A stretch of DNA of 64,000 nt from Paenibacillus arenilitoris (lineage in GTDB: Bacteria > Bacillota > Bacilli > Paenibacillales > Paenibacillaceae): contig NZ_JACXIY010000025.1 in NCBI RefSeq assembly GCF_014705655.1, positions 1 to 64,000 on the forward strand, written 5' to 3'. Under the pieces are notes generated by a model, which did not search any database, was not told where the DNA came from, and saw only the letters and a program-made list of their open reading frames with translations. This document shows, piece by piece, positions 42,018-48,969 of the stretch. A program made the translations under genes and the position numbers. The number at the start of each line of letters is the position of its first letter. Positions within the stretch are counted from its first letter, which is position 1.

Positions 42018-42827
42018 CTATTCGTTCGGTTCTTTCTCCCCGCCGCCCGATTCGTGCAAGCCTTCTGCGGAACTATACGCGTACCAGACGCCATGCTTCA
42101 TTAAGAAGCCCTTCGTCACGCCGCTATGAAGCTCGACCTGCCGCATGTACTCGCCCGGATCGGCCGTATTCTCGACAAACATGCCGAAGTGCATCGGAAT
42201 GGCGAATTTCGGCTGGATATGCGAAGTCAGCCGGACGGCGTCCGCGATATTCATGCAGCCCAGCCTGCCGTTCATGCAGCTCATCATCAGCTCGGGGCGC
42301 TCCTTGGCGACCTCGATCAGTTCGTCCGAGTAGACTGTGTCCCCTGTCACGTACACGTTGCACTCGCCGATCGTCAGCAAGTAACCGACGCTGTCGTCGG
42401 TATGGACCGCCAGCACCGCCCGAATCGCGATGCCGCCGATCGTCCGCGACTCGTTCCGTCCGATCGGGACAAGACGCCCGCTCGCGATGCCAAGCCCCCG
42501 CAGCCGGTCGATGCAGGCCGGCGGCCCGATGAACATCGCGTCCGAATTGTTCGCGGCGATAGCGGGCATCGAATCGTCGTCCAGATGATCGCGATGCTCG
42601 TGCGTAAACAGAAAATAGTCGCCCCGTATCCGTTCGGCCGTCACCGGAGCCGGAATAGCCCGGTGATACCCGACGAACCGGGAGCAAATATCGGAGAGGT
42701 ACGGGTCGATATGATAGACCGCACCCGTCGCGTCCTTGAACGAAAACCCCGCTTGCCCGGTCCACGCCAGCGCGAAGCTGCCCGGCGCGGGCTTCAAACT
42801 ATGCTGCGTCTCCGCAAACCCCGTCAA
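42018..42827 (-). CDS. metallo-beta-lactamase-fold hydrolase, UlaG-like
   Basis: A 269-residue MBL-fold protein with metal motif THEHRDHLDD (HxHxDH) near residue 75, further His in FAIPMHFGMF and Asp in VTGDTVYSDE. UlaG hydrolyses ascorbate-6-phosphate lactone; here a sugar-acid lactonase role would fit the neighbours. TTG start with GGGGGAGG upstream, overlapping the stop of the aldolase gene by four bases (TTGA), a sign of coupled translation. Confidence 0.85.
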   Translation of the reverse strand: MTGFAETQHSLKPAPGSFALAWTGQAGFSFKDATGAVYHIDPYLSDICSRFVGYHRAIPAPVTAERIRGDYFLFTHEHRDHLDDDSMPAIAANNSDAMFIGPPACIDRLRGLGIASGRLVPIGRNESRTIGGIAIRAVLAVHTDDSVGYLLTIGECNVYVTGDTVYSDELIEVAKERPELMMSCMNGRLGCMNIADAVRLTSHIQPKFAIPMHFGMFVENTADPGEYMRQVELHSGVTKGFLMKHGVWYAYSSAEGLHESGGGEKEPNE

Positions 42828-43483
42828 GATATCCGCCTCCCCCGGGCGCCGGCCGCCGCCAGAAACTTCTCGGCTTGCCGTCGCAGCCCCCGCCAGTCTT
42901 TGCTTGCCACAAATTCGTCGCCCAGCAGATGTACGCCGAGTCCGATCGCGTTCACCCCGGAGAGGAACAGCTCCTCCACCATATCAAGCCGAACGCCGCC
43001 GGTGGCCATCAGCGGAATGTCCTGCAGAGGGCCTCGCAGCTGCTTGATGTATTCCGGACCGACCACGTTCACCGGAAAAACTTTGACGATATCGGCGCCG
43101 CACTCCCGCGCATGGATGATTTCCGTTGGCGTGAAGGCCCCGGGTATCGAATGCAGGCCGAGCCGCTTCGTCGTCCGGATGACCTCTTCGTTCGTATTGG
43201 GCGAAATGATGAATTGGCCGCCCGCTTCCGACACCTCGCGCACCTGCTCCGCCGTCAATACCGTGCCGGCCCCTATCCGCACGCCGTCGCCCGCCAGCTC
43301 CGCTAGCAGCCTGATCGCATCGATCGCGCCCGGCGAATTCATCGTCACTTCGAAATGGCGGATGCCGGCCTCCGCGAGCGCTTTGGTCATCTGAAGGCAA
43401 TCCTCCGCTTGAACGCCGCGGTAAATAATGACCATCGGACTTTCGTATAACTCCTCCAAAAAACGGTTACGATGATTTCCCAC
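42824..43483 (-). CDS. KDPG/KHG-type aldolase
   Basis: A 219-residue class I aldolase. Schiff-base Lys is in ADIVKVFPVNVVG, catalytic Glu in HFEVTMNSPGAID, and phosphate/substrate loop GAGTVLTAEQV and MATGGV are present. It cleaves 2-keto-3-deoxy-(6-phospho)aldonates or 4-hydroxy-2-oxoglutarate to pyruvate and an aldehyde. No KDG kinase is nearby, so it may act on a non-phosphorylated acid (inference). The GTG start has only a weak upstream site (AAAGG at 13 bases). Confidence 0.88.
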   Translation of the reverse strand: MGNHRNRFLEELYESPMVIIYRGVQAEDCLQMTKALAEAGIRHFEVTMNSPGAIDAIRLLAELAGDGVRIGAGTVLTAEQVREVSEAGGQFIISPNTNEEVIRTTKRLGLHSIPGAFTPTEIIHARECGADIVKVFPVNVVGPEYIKQLRGPLQDIPLMATGGVRLDMVEELFLSGVNAIGLGVHLLGDEFVASKDWRGLRRQAEKFLAAAGARGRRIS

Positions 43484-43520
43484 TCTGTCTTCGCTGCCTT
43501 TCTACGCATATTTGTAAGTT

Positions 43521-44459
43521 TTACAGCCGCGGCTCCTTGAAACGGTTCGAAAAAAACGCATGAGCCAGCAAAGCCGACGGATGCTGCAGCAGTATCGCGA
43601 TCATGACGGGCACCGCCACCGCGGGAGGAAAATAGAGCTGGGCCAGCACAAGTCCCGCCGTGTAATTACGGACGCCTCCCGAATACGTGTACGCCACCTC
43701 CATGCCGCTCGTTATTCCAAGGCAAAAAAGGATCGTCCAATTGAGGACATAGCCGGCAAGAATAACGGCGCCGATCAAGATGGCCGTCTTCATAAGCTGA
43801 TCGCCGATTTGGCCGATAATTCCCATCACGGCCGCCGCATTCAGCATGACGATCAAATAGAGCGATGCCTTCGACGCGAGCGACGCGGCCAGCTTGAAGC
43901 CGCCCGTCCGGGGGACGAAATGGCCCAGAACAATGCCCGCCGCGCAGGGGAGAAGCACTAATTTCACCAAGCCGGCCACCAGGCTTGCCTGCTCCGTCAC
44001 GCCGATTTGCGATCCCCATGCGAGCGTCAGCGCCCCCGGCACGAGAAGCGGCGACAGCAGGGTGCTCAGGGACACCATCGAGACGGCCGCGCCGACGTGG
44101 CCGCCGGTTAAGGCGACCCACGCGATCGAAGTAATCCCGATCGGCATCATCATGGCGAGAAGGACGCCTTGCCGCAAGCTTGCATCCAGCTCGACCAGCT
44201 GCAGGACGAAGTAGCAAAGAAGCGGAAAACCGATATGCGCGATGAGCAGTACGGCGAGCGCCGGCCTGGGATGTCGGAAGATTCCGAGTAAATCCTCCTT
44301 CCTCAGCCCCATCGATGACAGCAGGGTCAGCAGCATGAACAAGTACTGCACCAGCCACGACGCGTCATGCAGAGGCCGATGAAGCAAGCAGCCTGCAAGC
44401 ATGAACAAGGGCAGGATGAGCACGATGTAGCGGTCCAATTTCCGATTAAGCGTCGACAT
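43521..44459 (-). CDS. bile acid:sodium symporter (BASS) family transporter
   Basis: A 312-residue protein with nine or ten membrane helices. Family features are MMMPIGITSIAWVALTGG, the long central helices LLLIAHIGFPLLCYFVL and SGGVRNYTAGLVLAQLYFPPAVAVPV. BASS members import organic anions such as pantoate, keto acids and bile acids with Na+. As first gene of the operon it probably imports the acid or glycoside used by the enzymes downstream. It starts ATG with GGGAAGAG upstream. Confidence 0.85.
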   Translation of the reverse strand: MSTLNRKLDRYIVLILPLFMLAGCLLHRPLHDASWLVQYLFMLLTLLSSMGLRKEDLLGIFRHPRPALAVLLIAHIGFPLLCYFVLQLVELDASLRQGVLLAMMMPIGITSIAWVALTGGHVGAAVSMVSLSTLLSPLLVPGALTLAWGSQIGVTEQASLVAGLVKLVLLPCAAGIVLGHFVPRTGGFKLAASLASKASLYLIVMLNAAAVMGIIGQIGDQLMKTAILIGAVILAGYVLNWTILFCLGITSGMEVAYTYSGGVRNYTAGLVLAQLYFPPAVAVPVMIAILLQHPSALLAHAFFSNRFKEPRL

Positions 44460-44543
44460 GCCGGACGTCTCTTCCCATCGCAGCGGTTATGATCCGATAG
44501 ACGTCTTCCTCCTCCCTTCGGTACGCGCATAACGTACAAATCG

Positions 44544-44608
44544 AACGATCGTTTAACCACATAACATTATAACATCATGATCTTTTGAACTAAGCGTAAT
44601 TCATCTCT
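44544..44608 (-). promoter_or_regulatory. putative promoter/operator region of the sugar-acid operon
   Basis: Minus-strand -35 TTAGTT (44593-44588), 16-bp spacer, -10 TATAAT (44571-44566). A 10-bp palindrome AACGATCGTT lies downstream of -10 (44544-44553), and the 14-base element shared with the GntR upstream region lies just above -35 (44595-44608). Confidence 0.5.
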
Positions 44609-44817
44609 ACCCCGCTGTCAAGAATAAAATGAGGAATGAAAGCCGACCGAACGTCATATCGTTTCTTTGCGGGCAAAAATGGAATGGAACGGCACCTATA
44701 ACGTTCAAAATCGATAATACAATCTGAATTCGACAATTAACTTTATAATTTTTATAAATATTTAGGACAAACCTATCCAATTTCGCGTTTTTTGAGGTTA
44801 ATTTTTACAAATAAGGG
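44609..44817. other. AT-rich intergenic stretch without a gene
   Basis: Part of the 433-bp gap between the divergent transporter operon and the small membrane protein gene. Very AT-rich toward 44710-44815. No ORF with a ribosome binding site and no clear hairpin were seen. Confidence 0.5.
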
Positions 44818-44845
44818 TTGTAATCCAATGAAAACTCTATATAAT
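44818..44845 (+). promoter_or_regulatory. promoter of the 97-residue membrane protein gene
   Basis: -35 TTGTAA (44818-44823), 16-bp spacer, consensus -10 TATAAT (44840-44845), about 48 bp before the start codon. Confidence 0.6.
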
Positions 44846-44892
44846 GAATTTTGAACATAAGGTTGCATCAACCGATCGAAGGAGAGAAACGA

Positions 44893-45186
44893 ATGGAAAA
44901 CTACCAACAGCCTCCGGCTTATCCGCAACACGACGGGTACGGTTACAATCCGAATCAGCCGGTCGCTCCGGTCATTACCGTCAAAGAATGGATGCTCACG
45001 ATGCTGATCATGATCATTCCGATCGTGAACATCATCATGATGTTCGTATGGGCGTTCGGCGACGGCAATCCGTCCAAACAAAACTATTTTAAAGCTTCCC
45101 TGCTATGGGCGGCCATCATACTCGGATTATACGCCATCATCGCGATTATCGTTTTTGCCGCGGCAGCTTCGATGTCGTTCAGCTAA
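44893..45186 (+). CDS. small membrane protein with Pro/Tyr/Gln-rich start
   Basis: A 97-residue protein. A disordered N-terminus rich in Pro, Tyr, Gln and Asn (QQPPAYPQHDGYGYNPNQP) precedes the conserved TVKEWMLTMLIMIIPIVNIIMMFVWAF and a second membrane helix. Similar short proteins occur widely in Firmicutes with no known role. AAGGAG lies ahead of the ATG at 44893, and a strong terminator follows. Confidence 0.8.
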   Translation: MENYQQPPAYPQHDGYGYNPNQPVAPVITVKEWMLTMLIMIIPIVNIIMMFVWAFGDGNPSKQNYFKASLLWAAIILGLYAIIAIIVFAAAASMSFS

Positions 45187-45210
45187 GCAGAACGAACGAA
45201 AAAGACGAAA

Positions 45211-45252
45211 ACGGAAGCCCGAAGGAATCCCTTCGAGCTTCCGTTTTTTTTC
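45211..45252. terminator. bidirectional terminator (small membrane protein / GH36)
   Basis: ACGGAAGC and CGAAGG pair with CCTTCG and GCTTCCGT; the plus strand is followed by TTTTTTTTC and the minus strand by TTTTCGTCTTTTT. It separates two convergent genes. Confidence 0.88.
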
Positions 45253-45258
45253 TTGACG

Positions 45259-47451
45259 CTATTCGACCGCGCGGAAACGATATACCCGGCTGGCGAAGTC
45301 GCCGTGGAATTGCGGAGCCGCAAGGCCGGCGTACATCAGCTCGTCGCCGCCGTATGCGGCGTCCTGGCCGTCAAGCTTGTAGTCGCGGTTCGGATCGAGC
45401 CCCTTCAGGCGCAGGCGGCCAAGCTTCGGATTCGGCTCCTGCAGGACGGAGACGTAGACGACGAACGCCTCGCTTTGATCCTTGGAGACGAACATCCATG
45501 CCGTCTCGTTGCCCTCGAACGGGCTGAGCAGGCGGTAGAAATCGCCGAACTGCACGAGATGGCGCACTTCTTTGTAGAGCGCGACCTGTTCTTTAACAGT
45601 CTCCTTCTCCTCGTCGGTAAAGCGGGTCAGGTCGAGCTCGTAGCCAAAGTTGCCGGACAGCGCCACGTTGCCTCTCGTCTCGAGCGAGGTGATCCGGCCG
45701 ACCTGGTGATTCGGCACGGCCGACACGTGCGCGCCCATGGCGCTTACCGGATAGACGATGCTCGTGCCGTATTGGATCTTGAGGCGCGATACGGCATCCG
45801 TATTGTCGCTCGTCCACGTCTGCGGCATGTAATACAGCATGCCCGCGTCGAAGCGGCCGCCGCCGCCGGAGCAGCTCTCGAACAAAATATGCGGGAACGC
45901 GGACGTAATGCGCTCAAGCACGTCGTACAAGCCGAGCATGTAGCGGTGAGCGGTCTCCCGCTGGCGCTCCGCTGGCAGCAGCGCCGAGCCGATTTCGGTC
46001 ATGTTCCGGTTCATATCCCACTTCACGTACGTAATCGGCGCGCTGGACAAAATGTCCGAAACCGCCTTTACGATATAATCCTGCACGTCCTTGCGCGACA
46101 GGTCGAGAATGAGCTGATGCCTCGCCTGCGTCCGTCTGCGCCCTTCCACGTGCAGGCACCAGTCCGGATGCGCGCGGTACAGCTCGCTCTCCGGCGAGAT
46201 CATCTCCGGCTCGAACCAGAGCCCGAACTGCATGTCGAGGCGTTTCACCCGGCCGACCAGATCCTCCAGCCCGCTCGGCAGCTTGCTGCGGTCCACGAAC
46301 CAGTCGCCGAGCGAGGTCGTGTCGTTGTCCCGCTTGCCGAACCAGCCGTCGTCGAGCACGAACAGCTCGATGCCGAGCTCTTGGCCGGTGCGCGCGATCG
46401 ATTCGATTTTGTCCGCATTGAAGTTGAAATACGTCGCTTCCCAATTGTTCACGAGAATCGGGCGCGTCTTGTCGCGGAACGTGCCGCGAATGAGGCGCGA
46501 ACGGTATAAGTCGTGGAAGCTGCGGGACATGCCGCCAAGGCCCTCGGAGGAATGTACCATGACCGCTTCCGGCGTCTGGAACCGCTCGCCCGGCTCCAGC
46601 CTCCAGCTGAAGTCGAACGGATTAATTCCGATGAACAGCCGAGCCGTATGAAATTGGTCGACCTCGACGCCGGCCGTGAAGTTGCCGCTGTATACGAGAT
46701 TTACGCCGTACACGTCGCCGTGATCCTCCGTCGCGCCTTCCGACAGAAGCGCCACGAAGGGATTTTGCATATGGCTGCTCGAGCCCCTGCGGCTCTCGAC
46801 CGACTGCAAGCCGGGCTCGAGCTTGCGCTTATGCGCGTAACGCTCGCGCGTCCATGCTCCGGACAGCTGGAGCATTTCGAAGCGGTCATGCGCGAAGTCC
46901 AGGCTCAGACTGAAAGCACGCTGCAACTGCAGCGTATCCTTGCCGTTGTTCACGATTCGGGCCGAGCGCGCAATGGCGTCGAACGACTCGAACACGGTAT
47001 ACGAGAGAATAACGGCAAGCCCGGTCGGCTCGTCCTTCAGCGTCACTTCCAGCGTCTGCGCTTCCTTGCCGCTCTCGGCATAGGTCGCGGGCAGTCCTTC
47101 CAGCGCCGGCTTGCCGCTTACGATCTCGTGCGATGCGTAGCGCAGATCGGTAACGGTCGTTCCGTTCGGAAGCATGACCTGGTAAGCGGGCATCCGGAAG
47201 TCCGAATTGCCGTATCCCGGATATTCCTGCGGAAGCGTATCGAGCGACAGCGCGAGCTGGTCGAGCTCCGTGCTCGGGGAGAACGAGGCCCGCTCCTTCA
47301 GCTCGAGCAGACGGTCGAGCTGCGTGCCGCGAACCTTCCGTCCCCAGTACAAATGGGGGAGATAGCCTTGCTTCGTTACATGAAACACATAGCTCGTATC
47401 GCGAGCCTGCAGATGGAAGACGGAACGCTGTTGATCATACCGAATAGCCAA
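45259..47451 (-). CDS. GH36 alpha-galactosidase
   Basis: A 730-residue family 36 enzyme, typical bacterial length. N-terminal beta-supersandwich spans about 1-320, the TIM barrel about 330-640 and a C-terminal sheet follows. The nucleophile Asp is in ITYVKWDMNR and the acid/base Asp in QTWTSDNTDAVSR; FESCSGGGGRFD and FVLDDGWFG are also conserved. There is no signal peptide, so it hydrolyses alpha-galactosides such as melibiose or raffinose inside the cell. It lies downstream of a LacI regulator on the same strand, 33 bp away, and probably shares its promoter. Confidence 0.95.
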   Translation of the reverse strand: MAIRYDQQRSVFHLQARDTSYVFHVTKQGYLPHLYWGRKVRGTQLDRLLELKERASFSPSTELDQLALSLDTLPQEYPGYGNSDFRMPAYQVMLPNGTTVTDLRYASHEIVSGKPALEGLPATYAESGKEAQTLEVTLKDEPTGLAVILSYTVFESFDAIARSARIVNNGKDTLQLQRAFSLSLDFAHDRFEMLQLSGAWTRERYAHKRKLEPGLQSVESRRGSSSHMQNPFVALLSEGATEDHGDVYGVNLVYSGNFTAGVEVDQFHTARLFIGINPFDFSWRLEPGERFQTPEAVMVHSSEGLGGMSRSFHDLYRSRLIRGTFRDKTRPILVNNWEATYFNFNADKIESIARTGQELGIELFVLDDGWFGKRDNDTTSLGDWFVDRSKLPSGLEDLVGRVKRLDMQFGLWFEPEMISPESELYRAHPDWCLHVEGRRRTQARHQLILDLSRKDVQDYIVKAVSDILSSAPITYVKWDMNRNMTEIGSALLPAERQRETAHRYMLGLYDVLERITSAFPHILFESCSGGGGRFDAGMLYYMPQTWTSDNTDAVSRLKIQYGTSIVYPVSAMGAHVSAVPNHQVGRITSLETRGNVALSGNFGYELDLTRFTDEEKETVKEQVALYKEVRHLVQFGDFYRLLSPFEGNETAWMFVSKDQSEAFVVYVSVLQEPNPKLGRLRLKGLDPNRDYKLDGQDAAYGGDELMYAGLAAPQFHGDFASRVYRFRAVE

Positions 47452-47484
47452 AATAAATTCCTCCTTGATTTGCGTAAATGAATG

Positions 47485-48528
47485 TCAACGTTGCTGCTTA
47501 AACCCGCTGCCGCAGCTCTCCCTCACGATCAGGGTCGTATTCAGCGTCATGTGGACGGCCGCTTCCCGCCCTTCGATCCGCTCCAGCAGAAGCTGCACGG
47601 CAGCCCTGCCCATATGCTCCGTATGGACGCGCACGGTCGTCAGCGGCGGATTGAGGAAGGCGGATATTTCAATGTCGTCGAAGCCGACGATCGCCATGTC
47701 TTCCGGCACCTTCACGCCGTGCTCGTGCAGCGATCGCAAGGCGCCTACCGCCATCGGGTCGCTGCCGATAAAGCAGGCGGTCGGACGCGGCTCTCTTGAG
47801 AGCAGTCCGTTCATCGACTCGTAGCCGCCGTTCGACGACCAATCCGCCTCCATGACGAACCGTTCGTCGTAGCGGCCGGCCTCCCTCAGCGCCTTCTCGA
47901 AAAAAGCGCGGCGCGGCTCGACCCCGGCGATATCCGCATCCTGTCGGCTAAGCCGGTGCACATGGTCGCTTCCGCCCACGTAGCCGAGCCTCGTATGTCC
48001 GAGCCCAAGCAGGTGGCCGACCACCGCTCTCGTCGCCTGCTCGAAGTGAAGCTGCACCGTGTCGAAGTCATTCAGCTCGCGCGAATGATTGACGAATACG
48101 AGCCTGCCGGCATGCGGGTACACCTGACTTACGTCATGCTCGTCGATCGAACCGACGACGATCAAGCCGTCCAGCTCGTGCAGCGGCTGGATATCCGCGC
48201 GGCCGTTGCCGCGAAGCACCTTCACGATGCCGATCCCAAGCTCCTCGCAGCGGAATTCGATGCCTCTGCGGATGGCCGAGAAGTAGGGATCGCTGTGCTC
48301 GTCCTCCAGCGTCGACCACATGAGCAGGCCGATCTGCTGGCGGGACAGCTTCTCTTCCTTCTTCATTCTTTTCAATCTCGACGGTTTATACCGCAGCTGC
48401 TCGGCAATGCTGAAAATGCGTGCCCTCGTTTCCTCGCTAACCGCTAGCGTCGCGTCATTGTTAAGCACCCGGGATACGGTGGCAGCTGAAACGCCGGCCT
48501 GTTGCGCAATATCTTTGATCGTAGCCAT
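47485..48528 (-). CDS. LacI family transcriptional regulator
   Basis: A 347-residue repressor: N-terminal LacI helix-turn-helix (ATIKDIAQQAGVSAATVSRVLNNDATLAVSEETR; split as helix-turn-helix plus hinge) and a periplasmic-binding-protein-like sugar domain (about 60-340) ending in VRESCGSGFKQQR. It sits next to GH36 and is the natural candidate to control it in response to an alpha-galactoside, like MsmR/MelR-type regulators. Confidence 0.9.
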   Translation of the reverse strand: MATIKDIAQQAGVSAATVSRVLNNDATLAVSEETRARIFSIAEQLRYKPSRLKRMKKEEKLSRQQIGLLMWSTLEDEHSDPYFSAIRRGIEFRCEELGIGIVKVLRGNGRADIQPLHELDGLIVVGSIDEHDVSQVYPHAGRLVFVNHSRELNDFDTVQLHFEQATRAVVGHLLGLGHTRLGYVGGSDHVHRLSRQDADIAGVEPRRAFFEKALREAGRYDERFVMEADWSSNGGYESMNGLLSREPRPTACFIGSDPMAVGALRSLHEHGVKVPEDMAIVGFDDIEISAFLNPPLTTVRVHTEHMGRAAVQLLLERIEGREAAVHMTLNTTLIVRESCGSGFKQQR

Positions 48529-48927
48529 GCCATTTCACTCCCCCGTATTTTTAGTTAATAAATTTACTGAACAAACTCATTCTAACAGACAGCCGTCAAG
48601 ATCTCAAGCGCTCGCCCGCCTTTAGAATGGCATTCGGAATAGCTTTGAATGGATTTCATCCAATCAAACGGCCAGTTCCGCACCCAGACCTGCGTTTTGA
48701 TTGGAGACTATACAGGCAAAAGCGAACAATAACCGCTATTTAGACCCTCAGGAAGCGTTTTGGCTGTACGTTTTCCATTCAAAGATCCGCCCTGAATTGT
48801 AATCAACTCATTTCGCTGGATAAAGTACAGGCAAACATGCGGACAGCCGGCTTGAGGGTCGTTGAAAGCGGCAGGGGCGGCGGCCCGCGATTATCGCAAC
48901 AACGTCAGCGTCGCACACAAGTAACAA
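48529..48927. other. intergenic region with degenerate repeats
   Basis: Between the LacI gene and the terminator of the GGDEF-EAL gene. It should carry the LacI promoter near 48545-48585 (minus strand, AT-rich). An imperfect inverted repeat CCAATCAAA ... TTTGATTGG lies at 48660-48703, and two related stretches containing TACAGGCAAA occur at 48710-48720 and 48826-48836. No gene is visible. Confidence 0.45.
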
Positions 48928-48960
48928 TAAAAAAAACGCCTCCCCCTCAAGGGGAAGGCG
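48928..48960 (-). terminator. terminator of the GGDEF-EAL gene
   Basis: Minus-strand CGCCT and CCCC arms pair with GGGG and AGGCG around a 5-base loop, followed by eight T residues. Confidence 0.88.
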
Positions 48961-48969
48961 CAGGGCCGT

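Noticed and set aside
42126..43394. Plus-strand open frame of 422 codons
   Set aside because: Antisense to the UlaG-like and aldolase genes; Arg/His-rich product without any domain.
45253..46509. Plus-strand open frame of 418 codons, and similar ones at 50170-51432 and 52532-53725
   Set aside because: Antisense shadows of GH36, GGDEF-EAL and CobW genes; no ribosome binding site or recognisable domain.
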